64,000 nt of DNA, from NCBI RefSeq assembly GCF_000972845.2, contig NC_040022.1, forward strand, positions 15,107,403 to 15,171,402, read 5' to 3'. Positions 34,796 through 47,640 of this stretch are shown here, piece by piece. The number at the start of each line of letters is the position of its first letter. Within the stretch, counting starts at the first letter, position 1. The translations under genes and the position numbers were made by a program. Origin of the DNA: Larimichthys crocea (Eukaryota > Chordata > Actinopteri > Sciaenidae). The notes beneath the pieces are model-generated. The model was not told the DNA's origin. It made no database searches and worked only from the letters and a program-made list of their open reading frames with translations.

Positions 34796-37700
34796 ATGGT
34801 GTTGATTCTGGGCAGAAGGATGAACAGGGAGGACTCTGGGATCAGAGACTCACCAGCTGTCAAACGCAAGGTGCTGTTAAAGAAACATACATTTTCTATG
34901 TTTTCCGTCTTGCAGCTTCTCTCTCACCTGACTAACGTCACAATTTTTCTTTTTTTTATACATGTTGTTGTCCCTATAAGGTGTTTGAGGTTGACTCCAA
35001 AACTTTAGCCAGTCAGGATGTCTTGGACTTCTCCTCTGGCTCATCCCACTCAGATGGCATCCTGCAGGTCTTCAATGAGTTTCGCGACTGCCGTCTCTTC
35101 ACTGATGTTGTCATCAGCGTGCAGGGCCGCGAGTTCCCCTGTCATCGCGCTGTGCTCTCCGCCTGCTCTTCCTACTTCAGAGCCATGTTCTGCAACGATC
35201 ACCGCGAGAGCCGCGAGATGCTGGTCGAGATCAATGGTATCCTGGCTGAAGCTATGGACTCCTTCCTCACCTATGTTTACACCGGCCGTGCCAAGATCAC
35301 CACAGAGAACGTCCAGTTCCTCTTTGAGACCTCCAGCCTCTTCCAGATCACCACACTGCGTGATGCCTGTGCCAAGTTCCTGGAGGACCAGCTGGATCCG
35401 TGCAACTGCCTGGGCATCCAACGCTTCGCCGAAGCCCACTCCCTGAAGCAGTTAGCCAGCCGCTGTCGCAGTTACGCCCTTGCCAACTTCTCGGAGGTGG
35501 CTCAGCATGAGGAGTTCCTTGACCTACGCAAGGAAGAGCTGGAAGAGTACACTGGCAGTGATGAGCTGTCCATTGGTAAGGAGGAGGTGGTGTTTGAGGC
35601 GGTGATGAGATGGGTGTACAACAATGTGGAGAACAGAAAACCCATGCTGAAGGCCCTGCTTCAAAACGTGCGCCTGCCCCTTTTGCACCCCAACTACTTT
35701 GTCCAGACAGTGGAGGGAGACCAGCTCATCCAAAATGCTCCAGAGTGCTACCAACTTCTCCACGAGGCCAGACGCTACCACGTGCTCGGAAATGAAATGA
35801 TGTCACCCAGAACTCGTCCACGCAGGTAAATAAAATGTTGACTACTAACTGAAATGTTTTCTACAAAAAAATGTACAACAGTCAGTTTATCTTGTCACAT
35901 TTTTGGCTTCTGAATGTAGCATGACCTGTCAGATTAAGTGCTGATATTGTATGCTGTGCCGTAGTCACGTGAATAGTGAGTGATTGTTATCTGTGCTTTG
36001 TTGTGTGCCAGATCTTTTGTGATTAAAAGAAAACAAATTTAGCTTTTGATCTTTTTCTTTTGTGGCTTAAAACACATAAACCACTCCAAGGACAGAGGTC
36101 AGTGTAAGATAAGAAAACATGTCAGCAGTAAGTCCATCTTTTATCCCACATTGTATAGCCAGAGGTTACAACCTGCGCATGAACTTAGTGCTCTTGGCAT
36201 TGCTGTTGTTGTCGCTGCGTGTGAATGTGTGTGTTGTGTGCGTGTGAGAGAGAGAGAAAGACAGGGAGTGTTATTGTGCCCAACAGACAAGTGTGTCATT
36301 GACTGTGCCGTGTTTTGTAACCTATTTTGAAATGGAAATGATAATGACGGAGGCAGGGCATGTCCGTACACAGTCTGGTTGGAACGATACGAGATGATGT
36401 GATGCAAGAAATGGCAATCATGAAATGCTACGTCTTGGTATCATACCAGCAGTTTATCTCACCTTACTGGTGTGTTTTGATGTAAAGTCAGGAGTGTCTT
36501 GCCCACCTGTTCACTTTTTACCTATTTACAAAATGGTGTCTTATTTCATGTGGGTTTTTTTTGTTTTGTTTGAAGACGAGGACAAAGGTTTGCACTGACT
36601 GAAACATTATAAATGAGACACAAACTTGACCATATGGTAGCCTGCTGTACAGCAAACAACAGTGCAGCTGCTCTTGTATGTTAGGCCTGTTGTAAGGGTT
36701 AAACTGCTTGTGAGCAGTTGTCAGTTATTAAGCCTGTGTGACGTGTGTTTTAGGTGTATTGTGTCAGTATCCAGGCAGATCTGTCCAGATCAGCAAGCCA
36801 ATCAGGCAGTTAACGCCTGCACTGTCTGCTTCGTTTGCCCTGAGGGCCAAATCTGCTCCTGCTCGCAACAGATGCCTGCTTCTCCCCTTTGTGTGTCTTC
36901 AGCTCTGGGTTTCTTTTCTCTTTGGAAGCCTTTAGAATCTGACATTGCAGACATGACATTGCACGAACAGGCACGTGCATATAAAGCCGCTCCTGGGTTT
37001 GACTGTCTCTTAGATGTATAACTTGTGAAACCACTTACCTGCGTCTGATCCACATAAGCCGACAGAGAAATGTGGGGCAAATGTAAAGAAACATTTGTGC
37101 CACATTTGTACTTAGAGTGGTATCTAAAACACACTGGATTTTACCTCTAGTACTCTTTACATGGCATTAGTATTTTCCAAATTGTACAATACGAAAAGAA
37201 GCCGTTGTTAGTTAGCTCCCCCGTAGGAAATGCAGTCATAATCATGGCATGTTATGAACAGCCAACAATAAGAGAGCTTTGTAATCATGGAAAGTCAGAT
37301 TAAGTCCAGCCCCAAGTGTGTTTTGTTTGACCCTAGATTGATGTCTTCATTGTAACCATAAGCCTGCCTTAAAGATATGTTAAAAAAAAAATCCACTCTG
37401 GTTGACAAATGTCTGCCGTCTGTAATTAGAAAAGTGTTGACATGGAGGTGTTTATGTGCTTAATTCATTTTGTACAGGGCTACAGATCTAGTATTTTAAT
37501 GAGATACCATGTCTTTATTATAAACATGCTCTTGAGTTGTTATTCCCCCATCCATCTCTAAATTTGCCACGTCTTTCCCTCTGCCTTACCCTTCCTGCTT
37601 ACTTCTATGCAGGTCAACTGGCTACTCTGAGGTGATCGTGGTTGTGGGGGGTTGCGAGAGAGTGGGGGGCTTCAACCTGCCTTACACCGAATGCTATGAT

Positions 37701-40453
37701 CCAGTCACAGGAGAGTGGAAATCACTGGCCAAACTACCGGAGTTCACTAAGTCAGAGTATGCTGTCTGCGCCCTCCGCAATGACATTCTGGTGTCAGGTA
37801 AGATCTCGCTGCATTTGTGACAAACAATTTAAAAGAATTGTGCTATCAAGACTCGAAATGAACACCAACTAAAGTGCAATGAATCTTTTCTGTATTTAGA
37901 CTCTGTATAATCTCGGTTGTGTCATATCCTAAAAGAAAAATTCACTCGTGTACACTTAACGGACACGGTCGGTGTCCGTCCATGCATGGCCATCTAATTC
38001 CCTAGTGGAGTGGCAGGAAAGGCCGTGGTGGATGTTTGCCCTGTGTTATTTTTACAGCCACAGCCTGCTTGAGTTGTAGGAAAATATGAGAGCAACATCT
38101 GGATGCACACTCCAGGCTCAGTGCTGAGAGAGGCCTTCATTGGCCAGCTCAGTCTCTCTCTTCCTGTTATCATCAGGGTCATCATTTTTCTATCGGTTCA
38201 GCGGTTTTCTAGGATCTCCATGATGTAACAATCTAACATCCCTTTTTGATTTCATGCTGCACCAATAGGTTGTGAAATACAAAATCTAAGATATTATACT
38301 TCTCAGTACTTCCTGGCAAGGCTGTTTCATTTTTGGAACTTGAGCATGAGCCAAGTGTGGCGTAAGCCTCCTTTGGTGAAAAAAAAAAAAAAAGATCTAG
38401 ATTAAGCAAGACATTAATATTACATCATTCATCTTAACTGGTGAGGTCAAGGTAGTTTCTAAAGCCAAACACTGATATGAATTGAAAACATGGAGCTTGA
38501 GAGTTTTTCTTTTTTTTTTTAGCAGTTTCCTAGAATATGCATAGACAGAAGTTCCAATGTGGCTTCTAGGACTGCTCGTGTTCGAACACGCTTTATATGA
38601 GCTGCAAAACACCACTGGACAAAAACAGCCGTTGAAAGATCGAGAGAAGAGAGAAAAAATACCTAGATGAAGGGGGGGAAAAAAAAGAATGTTCTCCCCT
38701 TCGGCAAGGAGTGTGCAGTGTTTATGATTTTATATGCTCTCACTGTGCCTCACGTGTTTGCTATCAATCTACCCTCAAGCGCTGCCTGGAAAAGTCAACA
38801 TAACAGCCCCCCCTTCTCCAACACACACACACTCCATCTCTCTGTCCCTCACACATACATACAAACTACTACTACATTACTGTATAGCATATTATTATCT
38901 TTATTAAATTATTTTGATACATTTAATCCACTTTTCTTGACTTTATTTATTTCGCACTCTTCTGATTACATTCCCACACATACCTGCATTCTGTCCGTGC
39001 GTCCCACTCCCTCACTGGGAACTGGCGCAAATACCTTGGAGGGCCTCCAGTCTCTAGCACAGCTGCAGTTAGCTGCGGTCTTAAATGGGACATGACTCAA
39101 TTGAGTATACAAAAGCTCTTAGGTTTTGTACAGGGACATGGACTCAGGCCACTTTCTCACATCGGCCTCTTTGTCGGATCAAGGGTGAGCATGCTGACTC
39201 CACTGTAGAAAATTCAACTCATTTGGATAATACTGATGCAAAACCCATGTCACTGTGTCACACATGACAGAGGAGCATGTTCTAGTCACATTAGCAATTT
39301 ATCTGTATGTAACCTGTCAGCAATGTGTTTCTGTCACACAAATCATTGTGGAATCTCTTAAAGTCAGCACCTCTTGTTCCTTAAGAACAGTGATTAGCAG
39401 CATTGGCAGTCCCCGTGTGAGCTGGTGGGACTCGAGCAACTTGAGTTTTTGGTGAGAAAAGACCTCTTTCTGAAGGTAGCAATTCTTTTTAATAGGTTCC
39501 TATGTTTACAAGGGTTTCTTTGAAGTGTTGCGGCTCCATCAACAGGTTTCATACAAGTCTTTCCAAACAGAAGCCTCAAGGGCAGCAGACTGTCTGGCTC
39601 TTCCATTATCCAGCAGATTATTGAGCAGACACAAGCTGCAACTAACTTCCTTCCTGTGTCTCCTTTCGTCTGTGCACTACGGTGAATTAAAAATGACTGA
39701 ACACTAATTACCCCCTTAGTGAAAACCAGAAGAGGTAGACATCTGTAGCCACTGATTTATTTAATTAAATGATCTATCAAGGATGTGATTTGTATTTATT
39801 ATTAGGATGAAACACAAGTCTAATCTATATAGCCACCTGTCTGTCAGTTGGCTTAGAATACAAAAAAAAAAACTTTTTGTTTTCATGTGAATACAAAAGA
39901 GGCTTAGACGTCTTTGTTTGTATTGGCAGGTATCTTTATGCCTTTATCATTGCTTCATATAACCACCCACATGTTTCAGTCTAAAGAAAACACCCAGCAG
40001 CAAATAGCAGACACTCTTCTCTAAAGGGAGAGGCATGATTTGAAGTGTTCTTATTTATTTCCATAATCTTTGTTTTATTAACTGATATCACCACCCTGTG
40101 TTCAATTTAAGTCCTGGTGTGAAATAACACAGATTGTCACAGACGTTTCCGTTTATATCGTTGAGTCTTGTTGGTATCTATGCTGCGCCCGTACTGCTAC
40201 ACCATGCTTCTTTTGAACTTACTGTTGGAGCAGATGATTGCTGCCAAATTTTATCACACAAAGATTCTGAATTGTTTTTTCATATAACTTTTAGATAATA
40301 CCACATTTCTCCTCTTCAATTTAAACCTGACAATTGGTTTCTCCTGGTTTTGATTCATCTTTTATTCAACCCAAAAAGTTAACTTCTGCTACCCACTGTA
40401 TTTTTTAAAAGATCAGAGAGGTTTTTCCCTCACTCTGTGGAGATAAAACAGAC

Positions 40454-40518
<65 letters not shown>

Positions 40519-43500
40519 TGTTTGGTGGTGGAGGAGTGGTGGTGGGGGGGTGTTATTGAGAGAACGAGGGCATGTGTCAGGGCTTGTTAGATACTGTAGC
40601 CGGATCGTGTGACTGTTATTATTCTCTACTATTAAAATGTATGTTTGCCTAGAAACAACAGAGAACACACTCAGTCATACTGTATCTCTGTTAGCTGTGT
40701 GTGTTTTCTACAAGATACTATGTGTGTGTGTGCATATATTTAAATAGTGAAGTTGCCACAGATAAAACACTAATCAGGACATCCTGAAATACTTTGACAC
40801 GAACACACAATCCAAAACCAGCCTAACAGACAGCTTATTTTATATTAGATCAACTGGACTAAAACATACACTTATCTAGTGCTAAATTTACTTTAAGCCT
40901 CTTCTGAACCCAAAATTGTCTTGAATATTAACTATTATGTGACACTGTTATTTTTAGGTGGTCGCATCAACAGCAGGGACGTGTGGATGTACAACTCCCA
41001 GCTCAACCTTTGGATCAGAGTGGCTTCTCTTAACAAAGGCCGCTGGAGACACAAGATGGGCGTCCTATTGGGCAAGGTAAGGATAGGGGCCTCAAGCCAC
41101 ATGTATGCACAACCTGATTTATTGTCCCATAGTTACATTTTTAAAGAAGTATATCTAGGGAGGCTACATGCGTGACTCTGTTGCTACACTGTAGCCTCCT
41201 AATACTAAAGTACAAATCCAGCATGTATAACTTCAATAACAGTTGGTGATGTATGTTTACAAAAAATTGAGTGAGGATGCTTCAGAGGTGTAGAAAGGCA
41301 ATGTGGTGCTGATTGCAACCCCTTCACCTAACCCTCCTTCCATTAAAAAATTATACCTTTCGAAATATTATCTCTTTCCAATGTTACACAATACACACTG
41401 TGTTTCCTGCAGGCTTGAAACAATTTTAAACATAGGCTTTGCATACTTAGTGATGATTGACGTTAAGTATCTAGTCTTAGACATGTGTTACTCATCACTA
41501 TGGAATTCCAGCCACATATTACTATAGCTTGCTATCTTCCATATGGATCCATGAAAGCACTTTATGACAAGGAGCGAAATTATGTCTATTTTCTTTTGTT
41601 TTGTTTGACTCATCTGGTTCTTTGCCTCAGGGTTTGTAAATGACTGATGCCAGCTCATGTCACACATCCTGGAAACACAGGAGCAGTGTTAACAGAGAGA
41701 GAAGTTTATCGTTATTTAAAAGCAGCATATAAACAAGTACCTCTGCTGCTGGAGCAGTGCAGCTGGTTCACCCATTCTATTTTATATCTCTATCACTTAT
41801 TTCATATGCCATCGATCACTGCTTCTGCTCTTGAGCTGTTACTATTTACACACTCTACTACAAGGCTAGGTTGACTTTCTGGTTTGAGGACAGTGGAAGT
41901 TTAATGGACTTGTGCCAGCACCTCACTTCCAAGTTAAGCACTAGCTTAGTCAACTTGCCCATATCATGTTTCACGTGTCTCTGCTCAATCACATAAGCCT
42001 GAAGTGGCCTTACATGGCTGTGAGAACACCTGATGATAAGCCTGTAAACACACACTGATCTTTGCATATGTAGGCATTATTTAGCGCACTCGGCCTGTAA
42101 ATATATACAGTACAAGGCTGTTCATGTTCCTATGGTATGCTGCATTCTACTTACAAGAAAGAAAACTATCATTAGATTTGAATGAATTTGTTTAACGGTC
42201 TTTGTCCCAGGTTAGGTTTTTAAAATGAAACAAATACCATATAAAATGTTCATAATCATAATCACATGTTGTTGTGTTTTGAATGTTCTTAAACCAGACA
42301 GTCAAGTCCATCTTCATTTCATAGCATCAACATTGTTTGTATATGTGGTTGTCTTTATGCAAAACAAATATTGACCCCCTGTAAGACAATGGCATGAGTA
42401 CCTCATGAAAAGTCTCTGAACTATAATTATGTGTTAAGAAGAACGAAGCCATAGATTGTGGCGGTTGAAGCAGACAGAGCATAAACAGAGGTGACTCAGA
42501 CTATCACACCACAACTCACAAATATGTTGTGTGTGCTTTGGCTATCATGTGTACAAATGAACACATAAAGAAAATAGACACAAGTGCAAGTATTCTTGGT
42601 ACGCTTTGGGCTAAAACAGCACTTTGTTTACTTTTACAGAAAGGATGACTCATGAAGGGGGAGTTCTTGTCATCTCCAGCAATTTTTCAAACATAATTTT
42701 TTGGGGGGGAGTTCTTCTAGTGGACAATCTGTATTGAATTTTCTATGACTTCAAAACAACACCCAAAGTGCTTAGTTGCCTTGCCACAAACAACAAACAC
42801 ACATGCGTGCATTTAAACTACACAAGGGTCATCCACAACAGTGAGGTAATCAGCTGGATGGTCACACTGTGGCTATAAAAGTCAGTAATTAACTCTAAGC
42901 TGAGTCATGTCTCAAGGTATGGTGAAAACAAGACGTGCTGACACGGCTGCGATTTAACTTGACTCTAATACCTAGTTATGGAGCTTTAAAGGAAATTTAA
43001 ACTGATCTGCAGCTGACTTAACACTCTCATGCAAAAATTATTTGATGCTAAAATTAGACGACATAGTAGAAGTATTATGTGGTGTATTTAAGTCCAAGGC
43101 ATATAGCTTAAAGAGTTAAACTGGTCAGGCATCACACATAACAAATCTCAGGCAATGATTGGTATATAGTGCTTCATAGTATATAAGCTTAAACACACAC
43201 TTTTTACCCTTTCTTGAAAAACACATTCCTTGGACATGTTTAAATCCCAGGAGAGACTCTGGTCTCCAGCCACTTCCTGTATCTGTGGCACACATGTGGA
43301 TTTGTCTTCTTTTTTGTCCTCCCCATCTCATGATTCCTTCCTTCTTTTTATTTCACAGACTCGATTCAGCTTCATTCTTTCTGATGCTTTTTGTTAGTTC
43401 CTACCCACTAGACTACAGACTAATGATACTGACTAAGAGATTTTCTTTGGTAAATGGCCTTACATTGTATCTTTGGTGCATACTTGTTTGACAGTTCTCT

Positions 43501-46500
43501 GGCATTCTATATAACAAACAAACATCCAGGAACAACCTTTCCAGTGAATGTTTTTGTTACATCTTCATTCCAGATTCTAGAGTAATCTGAAACATACCAT
43601 CAGTCACTTTAAGATTCAGTTCCCCCTCCTCCTCCTGTGTTGTTTCCTCCTTCAGTCTGTAATTTCCCCTTTTGATGTGCAGCAGTTTAGGTTTTTGGGA
43701 AACACGGCTGGGTGTAAACAAGCCTCCACAGTATAATGAGCACGTATGCATGTCCATGCTTTCATGCAACAATCTCAACACTGACTTCCTCCTCCTCGTT
43801 CTCCACCACCACCATGCTAACAATTTACATATTCAGTTGATAAATCAAATACTTCTTGATTTGCACACATACGAACATCCTCATTTGTATTACTATACAA
43901 TGTGCACACCCTCCATTTACTATGTCCTTTCACTTACTTCCAAAGCTGGCTCTTACATGGATATGAGAACCCACATAAACGTCTCAGTGTCCTACAGTCT
44001 GTGATGTCCTGTTGAACTGGTCTTGTTGCCATACAGTACAAGCAAAAATAGGTCACCAGTTGTTTTCCTCTCCCTGTTATGGCTGCACTTGGTGACGGCT
44101 GTTCTCATCTATCATAATGTTTCACTCTCACTGTTTCTTCTCTGTAACACTCTCTCTCTCTCTCTCTCTCCATCTTTTTTCTTTGTTTCTGTGTTTCTCT
44201 GTCAGTCAATCTCTCGGTCAATTTTCCCCCTGCAGCCACTCACTCTCTGCATCTGGGTCGCTACCTCTGAGTTGTCTGCAGGCTAAGGAAACAGTTAATC
44301 ATTCAGCCATTGTAAGTGTTTGAACCTGTTTATAAAATAAGACGTAGATGCTTGTTCAGTGGTTAGCAAGTGTGTCCACAGAGGGTCATGAATCATGTTT
44401 GGCTTAGCGTTTATGTGATGGCCACATACTTCATGTCGGTATAGAGTATGTGTTAACATCATCGAGCTGATGTGGAATGTGCTTATATTCATATACATAC
44501 ACTTTCATGGTGTATCGAAACCATGAGGGGTGTTTTATTGAGCGAGTGCCGAGTGGTGAGAGTGAAAAGAAAAGAATGATCCAGGGGCCCTAGCACCTCA
44601 CCACCACCTTCTTCTTCAAACAAGCTGGCGAGATGTCCTCAGTGGAGCCTTAAAGGGTTGGTTCACCCAAATTATGAAGAATATATTAATTTCTGTTTCG
44701 GACAATAAATCTTGGCAAATATTACCTGTATGGCTTAAAATCATGTGAAACTAACCCTTCAAATCTCTCTGTATCGCACACTTGTCTTAATCTCCTTCAT
44801 GGCCATGATTGTTTAGTTAATTACGAATGTGGCAGCTGCCCTCCGCCAAATAGTTGAGTCTAGTTTGATGTTGTTGTAATTAATGACATATGTAAACAGC
44901 AGTACTTCTTTGGAACAAGCATGTGATATTCTGAAGAAAATGACATAAAGAGTTGTGTTTGATCTCTATCAAGTTTTCATTTCAAAGGAAGTGATACTAT
45001 CAATTTGCCCAGGCATTGAATGCAAATATTCCTGTGAACCATCCACTTATTCTTTTTGCTTCCTCATTTTTCCCTCCATTTTTTCTTTGTCTCTTTGTCT
45101 CTCTCTCCCTTCCTCTCTTTGCCCTCTGCACTTGTTTATGCTTGAGGTTTTGTGGAGAGGCAGGAACTGCCCGAAGGTTTTCTGTTGTATAAGACCTGCA
45201 TGTTGATGAGCACATAACCAGTAACACTACTCATTGTGTATTCTTGACATATTATCTCCTTCCAAAGAAAACTCTTAAAACTCTTTTTCCTTGTTGGAGT
45301 GCGTTTTGTATGTCAACACTATTCTCCAGCTTGTAATGCCTTTTCCTTCCAGTTTGTTTAATGTTAGTGTTTCTGATTCAATTATCCTAAAAAACAAAAT
45401 GTGGCTTCTGCTTAAAAATATTATTTTAAATGTTAACTCCAGCGGGAATTAAAACAGGTTATGATGACACCACATGACAAAACACTGATTCACAAACTGC
45501 TGTTGTTGTGGCTCAATATATTGGTATGTACTTACTGACGGTTGACAAAGGTCAAGGTTAGCACACGCACTCTAGGGAATCTAGGGTAGTGTTTACATAT
45601 AAAAGAGCAGTAAGTACGTACGTCACCTTTTTTCCTGCACCTGATAGACCGGTTCTCTAAGTGCTGACGTTCATACCGATGAACAAGTAAGCTTGAATAC
45701 AACTGTGTTTCTGTGCACATAGTGTGTGTAGGAACATATTTATTACTAATAATGTCCCTCTCCCTATAATTTAACTCTCAAATTTCATATCTTGTTTGTG
45801 TGTCTGCCCTCAGGTCTACGCTGTAGGTGGCTATGATGGGCAGAGCCGCTTGAGCAGCGTGGAGTGTTATGACTGCTTCTCCAACCGCTGGACAGAGGTG
45901 GCTCCCATGAAAGAGGCTGTTAGCTCTCCTGCCGTGGCCAGCTGTGCTGGCAAGCTCTTTGTCATAGGAGGAGGGCCAGACGACGACACTTGTTCAGACA
46001 AGGTGGGAAAGAGATGTGTGCACCCCCTAACTACATATTTAAGCACATAGTGATGACAGCTGTGGTGCTTTTTGTCTCAGATATTTCAAAGTGGGTTGTT
46101 TTCAGTGAGTTGTAACTTAACTTGTTGGTGTCAGGAGTGCTATATATTTAAATAAGGCTGTGTTATATAGGCTAAATAAGCTTATATAGATGTATTATAC
46201 ATTAATAGGGGCTACTTATGTACCTCTCGCCTGGCAACTAAAGAAAATTAAGCCTAGAGGACTGTTGTGGTCTCAGAGACCAAGAATTGGTAATCCTCTG
46301 TAACAAGGCCGGAGAAAATGATTACAATATATTAAACTTCCTGTCAAACATCACTGATTGTTAGTTGAGCTGATCCTAGATATCCTGGTCAGTCTGGTTG
46401 ATCCTGATTACGCTAGGTTTATTCTATGGTAACAAGTTTCAAGTCAAGTTCGTCAATGAATCATTCATAGAAATGTAACAACTTAATGAGATGACACTCA

Positions 46501-47577
46501 CATGCTTTGACATGAAGCTGATGGAAATAGAGAACGGTACATGAAGAAAGAAACGAGGTTAAGGCAGTTCAACTGGAGTTTTTTGTTTATGTCTGTGCAG
46601 GAAAACAAACATCAACAACACAGACAGATACAGGCATACTAAGAAGTAGACAACAATCTGATTTAATTTCTCCAGCTGTTTGTCTACGTGACCAAGAGGG
46701 ATTAGAGTCTGAGATGGCTTCAGTTCCTTCGAACTGCTTATCTCTTGAGTTTCCTAACAATGTCATTCAAATCAGTACCAGCAGTCTTTGTCTATCGGAG
46801 TGAGATGTTGTGTTTTTCGCGTTAGCTGTCAGCAGAGACAGCACTGTTCGGAAGAAGGTCATTTTAAAGAGACGTGGGTGAGAGAATGCTTGGATTGTAT
46901 GCAAAACCCACAAGTCAAACTTGAGTGTTGCCCTCAAACAGTCACAGAATGAGCTTCACATACATTTGAGTTTTTTCATTTTATTTCCCCACACATGGTA
47001 TACATTGAAGAGAGTATGTCTTTATTTATTTCTCTTTTACTACAATAAAAAAAACAATAATTACACATAACTTTAATCACAGGTCCAGTGCTATGATCCA
47101 GAGACGGACACTTGGTTACTACGGGCCAACATCCCCATCGCCAAGCGCTGTATCACAGCAGTGTCCCTCAACAACCTGATCTATGTGTGCGGTGGACTGA
47201 CCAAGTCCATATTCTGCTACGACCCCGCAGAGGACTACTGGATACATGTGGTTCACACCTTCAACAAACAGGTAATATAGTAAACACAGATGTAGGTGCT
47301 GTAGTTTGTCTGTTTGTCAGCTGCAAGAGGGGGTTGTATACTATGAAACTGCAATCTGTAATTTGCCACCCTGCAGGAGAGCTGTGGCATGTCGGTGTGC
47401 AACGGTAAGATCTTCATCCTTGGTGGCAGAGGGGAAAGTGGTGAAGCAACAGACACCATCCTGTGCTACGACCCGTCAACAGGCATCATCACAGGGGTGG
47501 CGGCCATGCCTCGGCCGATCTCCTACCATGGCTGTGTAACCATCCACCGCTACAATGACAAGTACCACAGGCTCTGA
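34796..47577 (+). CDS. klhl24: Kelch-like protein 24 (BTB-BACK-Kelch CUL3 adaptor)
   Basis: Coding exons: 34796-34870, 34981-35825, 37613-37797, 40958-41076, 45814-46002, 47083-47271, 47377-47577 (TGA). The sum is 1803 nt, or 600 aa, the same length as human KLHL24. It is a substrate adaptor of the CUL3 ubiquitin ligase. In mammals it controls keratin 14 turnover and kainate-receptor signalling, and regulates itself by auto-ubiquitination. BTB spans about residues 58-165 ([19 protein letters not shown]), BACK about 170-270, and six Kelch blades about 312-600 ([60 protein letters not shown]). The start MVLILGRR is conserved. The exon at 34981 carries all of BTB and BACK and is more GC-rich than the flanking introns. 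Residue 29, Met in human, is Val here. Identity is near certain; a or b copy cannot be told. Confidence 0.97.
35826..37612 (+). other. klhl24: klhl24 intron
   Basis: A 1.8 kb intron. The 119-codon open frame at 36662-37021 is Cys-rich but lacks splice context and family resemblance, and a minus-strand frame overlaps it. I take it as chance. A short GA run lies near 36247-36257. Confidence 0.7.
37798..40957 (+). other. klhl24: klhl24 intron
   Basis: A 3.2 kb intron with poly-A runs (38380-38393), a T-run (38511-38520) and a long GT microsatellite (40455-40521). No gene or named transposon seen. Confidence 0.7.
40455..40521. repeat. (GT)n microsatellite
   Basis: About 33 GT units with one TA interruption near 40511, followed by a G-rich stretch (40523-40550). 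Confidence 0.95.
44150..44170. repeat. (CT)n microsatellite
   Basis: Pure CT run inside a longer pyrimidine-rich stretch. Confidence 0.9.
44652..44760. mobile_element. Small foldback element (MITE-like)
   Basis: The ends are imperfect inverted repeats: AAGGGTTGGTTCAC (44653-44666) and GTGAAACTAACCCTT (44745-44759). The length is about 109 bp. The terminal phrase GGTTGGTTCACCCAAATTAT is one I associate with abundant fish non-autonomous DNA elements. The superfamily is not assigned. Confidence 0.55.
46003..47082 (+). other. klhl24: klhl24 intron
   Basis: A 1.1 kb AT-rich intron. Nothing recognisable. Confidence 0.75.
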
Positions 47578-47596
47578 CCATAACGATCACACAGAC

Positions 47597-47640
<44 letters not shown>

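Larger units (their letters stand above)
41077..45813 (+). other. klhl24: klhl24 intron (largest)
   Basis: A 4.7 kb intron with a CT run (44150-44170) and a small foldback element (44652-44760). Many short open frames on both strands carry no recognisable protein. Confidence 0.7.

Noticed and set aside
36662..37021. Cys-rich 119-codon frame in a klhl24 intron
   Set aside because: No signal peptide, family match or splice support, and a minus-strand frame of similar length overlaps it.
38667..39095. 142-codon frame in a klhl24 intron
   Set aside because: Low-complexity composition from CA/TC-rich DNA, with no recognisable domain.
40455..40521. Open frame made of His-Thr repeats on the minus strand
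   Set aside because: It is the translation of a GT/CA microsatellite.
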